Shown: positions 42,749 through 52,771, counted from the stretch's first letter. The stretch is DNA of 64,000 bases from Photobacterium sp. TY1-4 (GCF_025398175.1 NZ_CP099735.1:558001-622000), one strand, 5' to 3'. Program-made: numbers and translations. Notes: a model not told the origin generated them from the sequence alone.

Positions 42749-42838
42749 CAGCTTCCTTTATGTCTTTATCCGATGTCTTTATCCGGTATAGGGGTTTGTT
42801 CACTGTTATAGCCGTGAACCTTTCATGTCGAAGCACCA

Positions 42839-43276
42839 TCAGAGCCATTTTTCCATCAGCAGCAGCGTTTGACCCGCAACGTTATCGGTGGCAAATGGCT
42901 GATAACCAAGTTTTTGGTAGATGTATTTCCCCCTGTCATTGGCGTCAAACACATCAAGCCAAACTCGCCGGCGCGCCAGTTGCACCCGGCAATATTGCTC
43001 CATAGCGAGAATGGCTGCCTGACCGATTCCGGCGCCTTTGCTCCCCACCACAATTCGCCGAAACTCCACGCTGTCATCGCCATCTAATGCCAAGATGATA
43101 AAACCAGCCACTTCTTGCGCCTGCATGATGGCGAGGTAAATCACATCTGGCTGACGCATGACCGCATGATGCTTTTCCGCTGAATACGGCAGAATGAACT
43201 GCCGTGTATCCGCATCACTTTCAAACCCCACGAAGACATCAACATCGCCAGTCGTCGCTTTTTTCAATTCAATCAC
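42839..43276 (-). CDS. GNAT acetyltransferase
   Basis: A 145-residue N-acetyltransferase. The acetyl-CoA loop is VVGSKGAGIGQAAILAME near 72-90, with the family ending NDRGKYIYQKLGYQP. GTG start at 43276 after GGAG. Substrate unknown. Confidence 0.85.
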   Translation of the reverse strand: MIELKKATTGDVDVFVGFESDADTRQFILPYSAEKHHAVMRQPDVIYLAIMQAQEVAGFIILALDGDDSVEFRRIVVGSKGAGIGQAAILAMEQYCRVQLARRRVWLDVFDANDRGKYIYQKLGYQPFATDNVAGQTLLLMEKWL

Positions 43277-43298
43277 TGTGACTCCAATTACCTTTCGT

Positions 43299-44312
43299 TT
43301 AAGCCAGTGCCAACCATGGACTCTTCAGACAAATGCGCTCGGCATCAAAATCGATTTCAGCGTCGACGCCAAGCGGAGTGACGAGCATCGGGTGGGTATG
43401 ACAGCTATCAAAGCCGTACAAAATAGGCAGCGCCTGGCCATTTAGCACTTCAATCAGGACATCCAGAGGTGTTCGCCCCGTGCCTTTATCATCAAACAGT
43501 TCATGCTTGCCCAGCACAATCGCCGAGACTCTGTCGAACACGCCACAAGCTTTTAAGTGACAAAATGCGCGCTCGACGGTTTCGATCCCCTTCAGTGAAT
43601 CTTCCAAGAATAAGATATCGCCGTCGACGATTTCCGGCATATAGGGACTCCCCCAAATACCTGCCATCGTATTAAGGTTGCCACCGATCAAACGACCTGA
43701 AACGACGCCATGTCCCCGGTAAAGCCAGCCATTGTCTTGGGTAGGCTTCGGCTCAGTCTGTGTTTCCCAGTCTATTTTCGTGTCGGTCCATCGCTGCGGC
43801 ATCGCATAATGAAAAGGAAGGAAGCTCTGCTGGCACAACATCGTTTCAAAAGACTGGTAGCTCTCCTCAACTAAAGGAGGTAACTCTCCAAAAGATGCAA
43901 CCAGCGCAGGGCCGTAAAATGTGATTAACCCGGTCCTGGCATATATCCCCAGCAACAGCGCGGTGACATCTGAATAGCCGATGATGATCTTGGGATCCCG
44001 GATCAAGGCATCATAATCAAGATACGGCAGAAGCGCATTGCTGTTACTGCCGCCAATCGTGGACATCACACACCGAACCTCAGGGTTTCGGATCAATACA
44101 TTGAATTCATCCGCCCGCTCTTGGATTGAGCCTGACCGGTAGTGATCATGTTTTCCGGTCAATAAACCAGGCTGTAGTTCAAAGCCTTTGCTACACAGAA
44201 ACAATTCCGCCCGATTGAACCGAGTCGGTGCAAATACAGTTGCCGGGGATGATGGCGAAAAGAATCCTATCTTATCTCCCGGTTTTAACGGCTTGGGTAA
44301 AATAACTGACAT
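43299..44312 (-). CDS. LD-carboxypeptidase family protein (peptidase S66, MccF-like)
   Basis: A 337-residue serine peptidase. Nucleophile Ser in IIGYSDVTALL, Glu in DILFLEDSLKGIE and His in GFDSCHTHPMLV make the S66 Ser-Glu-His triad. The family includes LdcA (murein recycling) and MccF (microcin C7 self-immunity); the length and GVLGDSFCHL-like middle do not decide between them. Start at 44312 after AAGGAAG, rather than the longer frame to 44381. Confidence 0.85.
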   Translation of the reverse strand: MSVILPKPLKPGDKIGFFSPSSPATVFAPTRFNRAELFLCSKGFELQPGLLTGKHDHYRSGSIQERADEFNVLIRNPEVRCVMSTIGGSNSNALLPYLDYDALIRDPKIIIGYSDVTALLLGIYARTGLITFYGPALVASFGELPPLVEESYQSFETMLCQQSFLPFHYAMPQRWTDTKIDWETQTEPKPTQDNGWLYRGHGVVSGRLIGGNLNTMAGIWGSPYMPEIVDGDILFLEDSLKGIETVERAFCHLKACGVFDRVSAIVLGKHELFDDKGTGRTPLDVLIEVLNGQALPILYGFDSCHTHPMLVTPLGVDAEIDFDAERICLKSPWLALA

Positions 44313-44425
44313 AGTTCTTCCTTGGTAACAACTGACGCGGATGAATACCCACCGGGAACCCAGACATGTTGGCTGAATCATTGACTAAAAAGAGAACCCG
44401 TCATCACGACGAATTCTCGCATGTA

Positions 44426-44812
44426 TCAGCTGCGCTTGGCGACGATCCGCATTTCCACCAGCGCATTTTGAGGAATAAATTCTGAGACCCCAATCGCAGA
44501 CCAGGCAGGGTAAGGGGCCTGAATATACTGATCTTTAACACTGGAAAACGTCTCGATGTGCTGGCGTAGATCGATATGGAAAGTCGTCATTTCTAAAATG
44601 TCGTCATACGTCAGGCCAGCCGCGGCTAAGTAAACACCCAGCTTATAGAATGCATCATGAAACTGCTCTTCCGGATCTGTGCTAATCGGCTTGTCTTTTC
44701 TTGCCGCTGTCACGCCGGACAAATACACGGTTCCATCACTTTCAATCACCGGTGAAAAATGCCAGTCATCGTAATAATGCTGAAAATCTTGAGGGACAAT
44801 CGATTTTTTCAT
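44426..44812 (-). CDS. RidA (YjgF/UK114) family protein
   Basis: A 128-residue protein of the enamine/imine deaminase family, with VYLSGVTA near 27 and the C-terminal VEMRIVAKRS carrying the family-type Arg. Start at 44812 after AAGGAAG; the longer frame to 44923 has no ribosome site. Probably removes reactive imines, or modifies a metabolite of a neighbouring enzyme. Confidence 0.8.
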   Translation of the reverse strand: MKKSIVPQDFQHYYDDWHFSPVIESDGTVYLSGVTAARKDKPISTDPEEQFHDAFYKLGVYLAAAGLTYDDILEMTTFHIDLRQHIETFSSVKDQYIQAPYPAWSAIGVSEFIPQNALVEMRIVAKRS

Positions 44813-44894
44813 GTGCTTCCTTGTGATGAACATAACTCGCCCAGCCGGCCCGAGAGGAAAACAAGTAAATGTATTGATTTTTAACCAGCGTGCA

Positions 44895-45629
44895 TCATTG
44901 CATTGGATGAAGCATCCAGACATTCGGTTCGTTGTAAACTGCCCGATCGTTGTCTGTATCAGCCACTACCGGCATCAAGGCACCTGGCACCACGTATTCC
45001 CCCGAAACCGGAAATACCATTTTTGTCCATGCCGACCAGTCACTCAGCGAGCTGGCAACCTCCAGGGTACTTGCAGCGATATGAATGATTTCTGCGCCCA
45101 GCTTTTCATGAACCCGAAGCCAAGGATCAAACAAGTAGCCATCACTGTTGCGCCAGGTTGAATAATCCGTGATCGATTGCAACGGATACTGCGCTTTCTT
45201 GGTCGGCCGAACCGGGACCACCAGGGAGGTTAATCCCAGCGATAGCGCGAGGGTTTTCATTTCGACAAGCACTTTCGCACTCAGCCCCTGGCCTTGTGCC
45301 TCAGCATCAACCAAAGCACCAATTGGAATCAAGGTGTTCGCCTTCAAGCCGTGACGCTTCGCGTGAAGACCGTTCAGCAACACGGCCTCGATCGATTCCG
45401 GCAAGTTTTCAGGTGTGCCGTCCCAGATGACCGGAACGGTAAAACCAGCCGCAATCACCTTGTCACCTTGAACCAATACGAGGACCGTATCGCTCAGTTC
45501 GTCATAAAAACGAGACCAGCTCTTCGCATCGCCATTTTGGAGAAACAGCGGCCATGAACGGTCATCCAGTGACGCAACCTGGTCAATTAAATCAGCTCTG
45601 TCTTTCAGGCTGTAAACTTCATACTGCAT
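44895..45629 (-). CDS. GNAT-fold acetyltransferase-like protein, long form
   Basis: A 244-residue protein with a GNAT-like core: LIPIGALVDAEAQGQGLSAKVLVEM (near 103-128) has the Q/R-x-x-G-x-A type acetyl-CoA loop. The C-terminal 100 residues are an extension of unknown role. It lies in the same minus-strand cluster. Confidence 0.7.
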   Translation of the reverse strand: MQYEVYSLKDRADLIDQVASLDDRSWPLFLQNGDAKSWSRFYDELSDTVLVLVQGDKVIAAGFTVPVIWDGTPENLPESIEAVLLNGLHAKRHGLKANTLIPIGALVDAEAQGQGLSAKVLVEMKTLALSLGLTSLVVPVRPTKKAQYPLQSITDYSTWRNSDGYLFDPWLRVHEKLGAEIIHIAASTLEVASSLSDWSAWTKMVFPVSGEYVVPGALMPVVADTDNDRAVYNEPNVWMLHPMQ

Positions 45630-45869
45630 GGTTATTTTTCTCGATAGTGTAAACTGTTATGGAACGTGAAATGCCCCCGATGGGGCTCTGCCGTACAATC
45701 GGCAAACCATAGAAATTGCTATGCTAGATTCGTGCTGATGCTGTGGTTGTCACGCGTGATCGCCTTCGACCCAAGGCGCATATTGATTTTTTTGCGATGT
45801 AGCAGGTATTGTCGCGAAGCTGCAAGTAATGTCGCGACATTCATCCCAGGCGGCATGGCGACGATTTGA

Positions 45870-46238
45870 TTATGGGTACACGCTGATTTCGATTAGGTTC
45901 TGGTCGGGATCCGTGAAATACACCGATTCAATGGCTCCCATGGCACCGGACTTGGTCACAGGGCCTTCCACAATTTCAATGCCCTCTTTCGACAGATGCG
46001 CGACGACATCTTCGAGCGGCCACGATGAAATCAGACATAAGTCACCGGAACCAACACCGGCTTTATTTCTTCTCTCTTGCCCTAACAGCTGTAGGTTGAT
46101 TTTTTGATTCCCGAACTTCATTGCTTTGCGACCGTTGGCGAACGTCACAGTGTCCATTAACAGCACGCGCTGATAAAACTGAACAGACGCGTCAATATCA
46201 GCAACGGTTAATACAAGATGGTCGATATGACTAATCAT
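45870..46238 (-). CDS. VOC-family metalloprotein (glyoxalase/dioxygenase type)
   Basis: A 122-residue single-domain VOC protein. ISHIDHLVLTVADI at the start offers the metal His and YFTDPDQNLIEISVY at the end the metal Glu. Could be a lyase, dioxygenase or drug-binding protein of the bleomycin/fosfomycin resistance fold. AAGGAG precedes the ATG. Confidence 0.85.
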   Translation of the reverse strand: MISHIDHLVLTVADIDASVQFYQRVLLMDTVTFANGRKAMKFGNQKINLQLLGQERRNKAGVGSGDLCLISSWPLEDVVAHLSKEGIEIVEGPVTKSGAMGAIESVYFTDPDQNLIEISVYP

Positions 46239-46371
46239 GATGCTCTCCTTGGTGATTACCTTAGCGATTGCCTTTGCGACAACCGTTGATCATCGCAGGC
46301 TTCAGCCCTGCCACGATCAACGGTGCTGGAAATGATTCAATGCACCGCCTCTTTCATACACCTTCAAGCGT

Positions 46372-46926
46372 TTATTCACTTCTGAACTCAGATTTGAGCA
46401 GGCCGAAACACTTGAGATCATGAAACTGGTTCTTCCAATAGCCAGATTCCCTGCGGATCCCTTCTTCGACAAAGCCCAGCTTCAGCAACACGTGCTCCGA
46501 TGCCGTATTCCCAATCACCGTATCGGCTTGAATACGATTCAAAGCTCCGCAAGGTAACATCCCGTCGAAGGCGGCTTGAATGATCGCATGCACCGCTTCT
46601 GCCATGAGCCCCTGCCCCCAATAATCAGGCCGCAGGTCGTAGCCAACAACAGCATGTCTCATTCCGGCATTCCATGAATTAAACCCGCATGTTCCGATAA
46701 GCTGGTTGGTTTCTTTCAATCGAATCGCCCAGCGAATCCCCTGCTTATTTTGAAAACGTGACTGAAAGAGATCGATTAACCGGACCGCTTGTTCGGTCTG
46801 ATGAAAAGCTGCCACATCATAATACTGGACCACTAAATCATTTGAGAAAATCTCAAACAACGCATCTTTGTCTTCTGGATAAAGAGACGTGAGGGTCAGT
46901 CGTGAGGTGCTAAGTTCCGGAAACAT
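46372..46926 (-). CDS. GNAT acetyltransferase, RimJ/RimL type
   Basis: A 184-residue N-acetyltransferase of the RimL-like group (TSRLTLTSL start, YDLRPDYWGQGLMAEAVHAII near 95-115, NTASEHVLLKLGFVEEGIRR near 145). May modify ribosomal protein N-termini or small molecules. ATG at 46926. Confidence 0.85.
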   Translation of the reverse strand: MFPELSTSRLTLTSLYPEDKDALFEIFSNDLVVQYYDVAAFHQTEQAVRLIDLFQSRFQNKQGIRWAIRLKETNQLIGTCGFNSWNAGMRHAVVGYDLRPDYWGQGLMAEAVHAIIQAAFDGMLPCGALNRIQADTVIGNTASEHVLLKLGFVEEGIRRESGYWKNQFHDLKCFGLLKSEFRSE

Positions 46927-47054
46927 CAATTGATAGCTCTCCTTAACGTCGATGTTTGAAAAATCCGCATTCCATATTGCGGTTTGGCTTTCATGAAAAC
47001 ACGAAAAAAACGGCCTCGATGGAAAAACCTGTTCACCGCATCACATCAAGCGAC

Positions 47055-47429
47055 TCAAAGCGCCGGGTGCAGATTGATCCCTAATGCTTGCTGTTGTCGC
47101 TTGCTCAGACCAAGTGCCACGATACGGTATGACTCGGAAAGGTAATATCTGAGCGCTTCATCTAACTCACCCGAGGTTTCGGTTTGCTGAATCCATTTCA
47201 TCCCCCGCGTTGCGAAATACGGGGCCGGGATATACCCATCATGGTTACTCAGGAAAACAAAATTCAAGTCTGAGGTTTTAAAGGTAAACGCAGGCTGCTC
47301 CTGCTTTCCACGACTGCCAATCGCAAACACTTTGCCACCGACTTTCCAAACCTGAGAATTTCCCCATTGCACAACATGGGTGGTTGCCGGGAAAGAACCA
47401 CAAAAGTGATTAAATTCATCGACATTCAT
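47055..47429 (-). CDS. MmcQ/YjbR-family DNA-binding-fold protein
   Basis: A 124-residue CyaY-like fold protein (FCGSFPATTHVVQWGNSQVWKVGGKVF, APYFATRGMKWIQ, YRIVALGLSKRQQ). Family function is uncertain. Start at 47429 is the standard beginning; the frame to 47462 extends past the ribosome site. Confidence 0.85.
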   Translation of the reverse strand: MNVDEFNHFCGSFPATTHVVQWGNSQVWKVGGKVFAIGSRGKQEQPAFTFKTSDLNFVFLSNHDGYIPAPYFATRGMKWIQQTETSGELDEALRYYLSESYRIVALGLSKRQQQALGINLHPAL

Positions 47430-47717
47430 ATTCAATCCCTTTTTTTGCGTAACAACAGGCAACTGACGTCAAAGCGGACAACTACGTAAAAGCAGATAAT
47501 TTAACATGGCCAGCTTACGCAAAAGCAGGCCATTTCGGCAAAGACAGGTGGCTGGAACAAAAACACGCTACCGCCAAAGATAGTCAAATCCCGCTGCCTG
47601 GTCCGCTCTTTATGTGCACGAAAGCATATCATGCCAGCGCGTATAACTGATAAGAAAATTTATAAAATTTGATGTATAACAAGCCATTAGCGGGCTATCC
47701 TCCCTCACTGCATACCT
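47430..47717. other. Intergenic region between yjbR-like gene and EF-G-like gene
   Basis: About 290 bases; I see no gene, RNA or strong terminator. Both neighbours are on the minus strand, so it should contain the promoter of the MmcQ/YjbR gene. Confidence 0.4.
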
Positions 47718-49742
47718 TTAATCGCCGCTTTGCTCACGCTGGCAAACCTTTTGCTGAACATGGTGAGGCGCTTGCTCGTAGTGGCTCAACACCATGCTAA
47801 AACATCCCTCGCCGCCCGTCATGGCACGTAAACGCTGCGCATACCCTTGCAGCTCGTTGAGGGGCGCCCGCACTTGCAGGGCCGTAAAATTATTGGGCTC
47901 AACATTGGTGCCCAGAATCACCCCGCGATTTCCGGCCAGCTCGCCAGTCACGTCCCCGACAGACAGGGTCGGCACCAACAGGGATAGCTCAACAATCGGT
48001 TCGAGGATAATTGGACTGGCCTGATTCACTGCATCAAGGAATGCTTTTTTCCCGGCGATCACAAAAGCAATTTCCTTCGAGTCGACCGGGTGATGTTTCC
48101 CGTCGTAGACCGTCACTTCGACATCACGGATGGGGTTGCCTGAGATCGCACCTTCTTCGACCGCCTGTCGGATCCCCTTCTCGACGGCCGGGATCAATGA
48201 GGTCGGGATCGCCCCACCCACCACCTTGTTGATAAACTGGAAACCTTCCCCACGTGCCAGCGGCCGAACTTTCAACTGGACCTCGCCAAACTGACCGGCT
48301 CCGCCACTTTGTTTTTTATGGCGATAATGCCCCTCTGCCGCTTCGGTAATCGTCTCGAAATACTCAATGCCCGGCTCAGCAGTTTCGACTTGCAGCTTAT
48401 AGATCGAAGCCATTTTCTCCAGAGCGATTTTAAGATGGAATTCCCCTTGCCCACTGAGAACCGTTTCATTGGTTCGGCTCCGGTGCTCCAGGCGTAGCGT
48501 CGGATCTTCTGCGGCAATCTTCTGCAACGTTTCGGAAAGCTTCTGTTCATCTCCCCGCTTGGTGGGCCGTATCGCCAAACTGTACATCGGCTCCGGGAAT
48601 TCCAGAGGGTGCATGGTGATCCCGTCTTCATCATGGGAATCGTGAACCACGGTGCCAAAATAGAGTTCATCAATTTTGGCCAGGACACAGAAATCTCCGG
48701 CGATGGCTTTTGAGATTTCAATCCGCTTGTTCCCCTGTTGCTGATACAGATGAGCGACCTTAAAAGATTTATGGCTGTCGTTGATATACAGCTGACTTCC
48801 TGCGTTGATTTCTCCCTGAAACACACGAAGATAAGCCATCTTCCCTAAATAAGGGTCAACACTGATTTTAAATATATGGGCGACACTGTGATCGCTCTGG
48901 GTCAGATTCACCAGCACCGGGCGGCCATTTTTTTCCAGCAGTGGCGGATTCCCCTCCTCGGGTGTCGGCATGATTTCCATCAAGGTGCGCAGCAGCAACT
49001 CAACACCGGCCCCGCTTTCTGCGGAAACAAAACACACCGGAATGACGTGCCCCATTCTTAATGCCGCTTCAAACGGCTCGTGCAATTGCGCGGGTGACAA
49101 TTCAGAACCCTGCTCCAAATAAAGTGCCATCAGCGCTTCATCCACTTCAATCACCTGATCGACCAACTGCTCATGTGCAGCTTCAACCGAGCTCATCAAC
49201 GTCGCCTGTTCATACGCCGGCTCAAAAAAACAATCGACCACACCGGTACCATCTTGGGTCGGCAGGTTAATCGGCAGGCATGCCGCGCCGAAATGCGAGA
49301 CCAGTTCAGCCACCAGCGCCGGAATCTTATCCGGATTGAGATCCTGCTTATTGATGATCACCATCTGGCACTTTTGTTGATCCCGTGCAAATGAAAACAA
49401 ACGATCGGAGACCTGATTGAGCGGCGTATTGGCATCCAGCACCAGCGCCGTCGATTCAATCGCCGGGAATATACTGAACGTCCGTCCCAACAACTCCAGT
49501 ACGCCGGGGGTATCAATGATATTCATGCGATGGGACTGCCAGGTCAGCGTCACCGGCGTGGTTTCGATACTGTGCTGGTACTGGACTGACTGGGGATCAC
49601 AATCCGTTACCGTGTCCCCGGTCTTCACACTGCCGAGGTGGGTGATGGTCTGGGAGTCAGATAACAGCCGCTCAATCAGGCTGGTTTTTCCTACCCCGCT
49701 TTGACCGACAAATGCAATATTTCGGATTTCATGAACAGCCAT
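47718..49742 (-). CDS. Elongation factor G-like translational GTPase
   Basis: A 674-residue protein with the EF-G domain order. G domain motifs: GQSGVGKTSL (residues 13-22), DTPG near 79-82, NKQDL near 134-138; domains II, III, IV and V follow. It is shorter than EF-G (about 700) and the P-loop reads GQSGVGKT rather than GHVDHGKT-like AHIDAGKT, which marks the 'EF-G-like' family rather than canonical fusA. Its function in vibrios is not settled. Standing alone, away from str operon genes. Confidence 0.88.
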   Translation of the reverse strand: MAVHEIRNIAFVGQSGVGKTSLIERLLSDSQTITHLGSVKTGDTVTDCDPQSVQYQHSIETTPVTLTWQSHRMNIIDTPGVLELLGRTFSIFPAIESTALVLDANTPLNQVSDRLFSFARDQQKCQMVIINKQDLNPDKIPALVAELVSHFGAACLPINLPTQDGTGVVDCFFEPAYEQATLMSSVEAAHEQLVDQVIEVDEALMALYLEQGSELSPAQLHEPFEAALRMGHVIPVCFVSAESGAGVELLLRTLMEIMPTPEEGNPPLLEKNGRPVLVNLTQSDHSVAHIFKISVDPYLGKMAYLRVFQGEINAGSQLYINDSHKSFKVAHLYQQQGNKRIEISKAIAGDFCVLAKIDELYFGTVVHDSHDEDGITMHPLEFPEPMYSLAIRPTKRGDEQKLSETLQKIAAEDPTLRLEHRSRTNETVLSGQGEFHLKIALEKMASIYKLQVETAEPGIEYFETITEAAEGHYRHKKQSGGAGQFGEVQLKVRPLARGEGFQFINKVVGGAIPTSLIPAVEKGIRQAVEEGAISGNPIRDVEVTVYDGKHHPVDSKEIAFVIAGKKAFLDAVNQASPIILEPIVELSLLVPTLSVGDVTGELAGNRGVILGTNVEPNNFTALQVRAPLNELQGYAQRLRAMTGGEGCFSMVLSHYEQAPHHVQQKVCQREQSGD

Positions 49743-49965
49743 ACAAGCCCCTTAACGATTGAAATGTCAGACTCACATCCCACGATTCCTGGCGGTATGC
49801 CCGCACGATGGTCTGCCAGGTCAAGCTTCGTATCGGGACGGTCATCATGAGTCCTTGTCGACGGCGAATAGTTATAGCTTATCGTCTGCGCTGCTTCTGT
49901 TGAGATAAATCATACCAATTCTCGAATAAAACACGCGCTTGAGGGAAAGAGGCTTTGTCATTCCA

Positions 49966-49995
49966 TACAAAAAAGGCCCCGAACCGGGGCCTTGT
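49966..49995. terminator. Terminator after the TonB2 operon
   Basis: AAAAAAGGCCCCG and CGGGGCCTTGT arms with a short loop. On the minus strand it lies just past the TPR gene. Confidence 0.7.
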
Positions 49996-50029
49996 GTTCT
50001 ATAGCAACAGTTGTTTGGCAACAGATACG

Positions 50030-51193
50030 TTACCCATCCATTTTTCGCATCTGGTTCAGGTACTTGATCCAGCTTTTGGAAGCCGCCGTCGGCTGGATGT
50101 TATTTGCCTGTTTGGCATGAATAATAGCTTGATCAAAATCCTTCAGCTTGTAATACGCCCGAACCCGTGCCAGCTCAACATCCGCCTGACTGGCTTTTTG
50201 CTTCACACGATTGAGTTCAGCCAATGCCCGATCAAACTGACCTTCCTGCAACAACAGCTGCGCCAGCGCCCAGCGATGCCGATTGTCGAGTCGCGCTGCA
50301 ACTTCCCAGGATGAAATGGCCTTGTCCCACTCTTTTGCCTGCTGCCAGTACATGGCTTGCACGGACATCAATTCCGGATCGTCCTGAACGCCATCCAGTT
50401 GCGCATAAATCTTGGCTGCCCGCTCTGGGATCCCCTGCTGGGCGTAGAGCTGCGCCAACGTAGTCAGGTTTTGCTGGGTCAATGCTACCCCCTGCCGCTT
50501 CGCCAGAGCCAGTGTTTCCAGTGCGTGTTTCGAACGGCCGAGCCGCAATTGAATACCCGCAGTCTGTTGCCACCAGGACAAATGATCCGGTTGCAGGGCG
50601 ATCAGGCTCTGCAAGGTCGGCAAGGCACTTTTCCATTGCTCCAGTTGCAGCTGAGCGCCCAGTTTCATGGACAGGATCGGCACTTCCGGCTGCGGCACAT
50701 ATCCCTGATAAACCTTCACGGCTTTCAGCACCTGCTGCCATTCGCTCAACTGATAATGGGACTGGGCAATGCGCAGCCAGAGTTGCGCTGGTTCTTGCTG
50801 CTCCGGGATATTCTTGGCGAGCTGATAATAATGCGGCAACGCACGTTTGTACTGCGCATCAGTCAGCAGAATATCGGCCAGCATTCGCTGGGTGGTCCAG
50901 GCCTGCTGGTCTTGAAGTAATCCGGTGTCCACCGCATAGGCCAGATGCTTAATCGCAGGCTTGATACTGCCCTGCTGCCAATAGAGCACCCCCAGCATCC
51001 GCTTCACAAATGCCTTGTCATACGCTTTAGCAGGCTCGAGATCAGCAAGCAACTCGATAGCTTCACCGAGTTTGTCTTCTTGCTGCAGGTTATGGGCACG
51101 CTGAACTTTATTGGCCGTAAATTGCGTCAGCTCGGCGTGAGTCGTGGCAGTTGTGCATGCCAGAGCAAGTAATAACACGAGACGTTTCATCAT
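50030..51193 (-). CDS. TPR protein at the end of the TonB2 operon
   Basis: A 387-residue protein with a signal peptide (about 1-20) and nine or ten tetratricopeptide-like repeats over the rest (for example RAAKIYAQLDGVQDDPELMSV). Periplasmic. In V. cholerae a TPR gene (VC1543) closes the same operon. Role unproven; perhaps a scaffold for the TonB2 complex. Its start overlaps the tonB stop by four bases. Confidence 0.85.
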   Translation of the reverse strand: MMKRLVLLLALACTTATTHAELTQFTANKVQRAHNLQQEDKLGEAIELLADLEPAKAYDKAFVKRMLGVLYWQQGSIKPAIKHLAYAVDTGLLQDQQAWTTQRMLADILLTDAQYKRALPHYYQLAKNIPEQQEPAQLWLRIAQSHYQLSEWQQVLKAVKVYQGYVPQPEVPILSMKLGAQLQLEQWKSALPTLQSLIALQPDHLSWWQQTAGIQLRLGRSKHALETLALAKRQGVALTQQNLTTLAQLYAQQGIPERAAKIYAQLDGVQDDPELMSVQAMYWQQAKEWDKAISSWEVAARLDNRHRWALAQLLLQEGQFDRALAELNRVKQKASQADVELARVRAYYKLKDFDQAIIHAKQANNIQPTAASKSWIKYLNQMRKMDG

Positions 51194-51807
51194 TGATTTA
51201 ACTTAAACTCCAGTCTGATCGTTTGACCCACCTGCGCAATCGCAGCCCCATCCACCACTTTCGGCTGGTATTTCCACCGTCGAAGCGCCTGCACAGCTTC
51301 CCGTTCAAAGATCCGACGCGGCTTTGCATCCAGAACCTGAATATCGGTCGGGCGGCCATTCGGATCGATCGTAAATGACAACACCACATAGCCTTCCATC
51401 CCCCGCTTCTGTGCCCGGGCCGGATAATTCGGTTCAACGCGGTACAGCGGCATCGCTTGCTGGTTGGTCCCGAAATCCGAAAATTGCGGCGCTTCAACCT
51501 GCACCCCGGTCACGGCGGTATCCAGCGACAGGTTCGGCATGGTCGGTGCAATACTGGCCGTCACGGCCTGCTGCGAGGCCGCCGGGGTCGCCTGCGGTGG
51601 CGGCTCCGGCATATCCGGCTGCGGCGGGACAGCCCGCTGACGACGGCGAATTTCCGTGTCCTGCTCAACCATCACCATGTCGAAAGCGAGCATCGGCTTG
51701 TCTTCCGGCAGCGACTTGTCACCATTATCGACCATCCAGGCCATCAGGGTGAACAACCCCAAAGCCATTGCCAGCGCAGCAGGCAGAGCCATGAGTAATC
51801 GCAACAT
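51190..51807 (-). CDS. tonB: TonB2-type energy transducer
   Basis: A 205-residue TonB: N-terminal membrane helix (about 5-26), Pro-rich periplasmic linker (about 58-80), C-terminal domain with YPARAQKRGMEGYVVLSFTI and RWKYQPKVVDGA. Short TonB of the TonB2 class. Transfers proton-motive energy from ExbB2-ExbD2 to outer-membrane receptors, together with TtpC. Confidence 0.93.
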   Translation of the reverse strand: MLRLLMALPAALAMALGLFTLMAWMVDNGDKSLPEDKPMLAFDMVMVEQDTEIRRRQRAVPPQPDMPEPPPQATPAASQQAVTASIAPTMPNLSLDTAVTGVQVEAPQFSDFGTNQQAMPLYRVEPNYPARAQKRGMEGYVVLSFTIDPNGRPTDIQVLDAKPRRIFEREAVQALRRWKYQPKVVDGAAIAQVGQTIRLEFKLNQ

Positions 51808-52214
51808 CAGCCTTTCTCCGCTGCCAGGGCAATGTTTTTCACACCGGCCCCTTTGGCCGCATCCATCACTTTCACGACGGTGCCGTTGTAAGCATGCTCA
51901 TCGGCCTGGATCACCAACGACGCATCCGGCTGGTCGAGCAGTAAATGCTCCAACGTCGCCTGAACCCGCTCGGCATCGACCACGCGCTTATCGATGTAGA
52001 TATCGTTGGCAGAAGTGATCGCCACAAAAATACCGGCATCTTTTTGGCTGACCACATGGCTGGCCTGTGGCCGGTTCACTTCAACCCCGGACTCACGGAC
52101 AAACGAGCTGGTCACAATAAAGAAGATCAGCATGATAAATACGATGTCCAACATGGAGGTCAAATCCACCTGGGCTTCTTCTCGAGCAGAAGACGGACGG
52201 TTCAGTCTCATCAC
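51807..52214 (-). CDS. exbD: ExbD2 proton-channel subunit
   Basis: A 135-residue protein with one membrane helix (about 20-40) holding the channel Asp in LTSMLDIVFIMLIFF, and a periplasmic domain. Overlaps exbB by four bases and abuts tonB, so tightly coupled. Confidence 0.93.
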   Translation of the reverse strand: MMRLNRPSSAREEAQVDLTSMLDIVFIMLIFFIVTSSFVRESGVEVNRPQASHVVSQKDAGIFVAITSANDIYIDKRVVDAERVQATLEHLLLDQPDASLVIQADEHAYNGTVVKVMDAAKGAGVKNIALAAEKG

Positions 52215-52771
52215 TGACTCCTTAATATTTTTTCTAACTTCAGTTCACGCCAGTGGCAAATCTTCGCCAACCGCGCGTGAACAAACATTCCGGCCAGTGC
52301 CGCAACCATCCCGGCCATTGTCGGTAAGGTTGCCAGAGAGATCCCGGAGGCCATGAGTTTAGGCTGGCTGCTACCTTGCGTCGCCATCACATCAAACACC
52401 GAAATCATCCCGGTGACCGTGCCCAGCAGTCCAAGCATCGGACAAATGGCAACCAACACCTTAATGAAATTCAGGTTCTGGCTCAGCGCTTGCCGCGCCT
52501 CACTCAACCAGCCTTCCCGCTGGGCCCGGGCATACCAGGACGACTGATCCGCCCTGGCTTCCCATTGTTGTAACCAGGCTTTCTGCTGTTTCGGGTACGT
52601 GACGAGCAGGTACAACACCCGCTCCATCACCAGCAGCCATTTCACCAGAACCACAGCCGCCAGCCACCACAACACCTGACCACCCTGGTCCATGAAATGC
52701 TGCAAGGTGTACCACCAGCCTTCAGCACCTATGGTTTGCAATATGGGGAGTTCAAATAGTGATGTTTCCAT
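52211..52771 (-). CDS. exbB: ExbB2 proton-channel subunit (MotA/TolQ/ExbB family)
   Basis: A 186-residue three-helix protein (about 32-50, 108-130, 148-170), with the family motif PMLGLLGTVTGMISVF at the second helix. Forms the proton channel with ExbD2. Confidence 0.93.
   Translation of the reverse strand: METSLFELPILQTIGAEGWWYTLQHFMDQGGQVLWWLAAVVLVKWLLVMERVLYLLVTYPKQQKAWLQQWEARADQSSWYARAQREGWLSEARQALSQNLNFIKVLVAICPMLGLLGTVTGMISVFDVMATQGSSQPKLMASGISLATLPTMAGMVAALAGMFVHARLAKICHWRELKLEKILRSQ

Noticed and set aside
41701..47429. The small-enzyme cluster as a second cassette array
   Set aside because: No attC-like palindromes or GTTRRRY boundaries between genes, and base composition matches the backbone.
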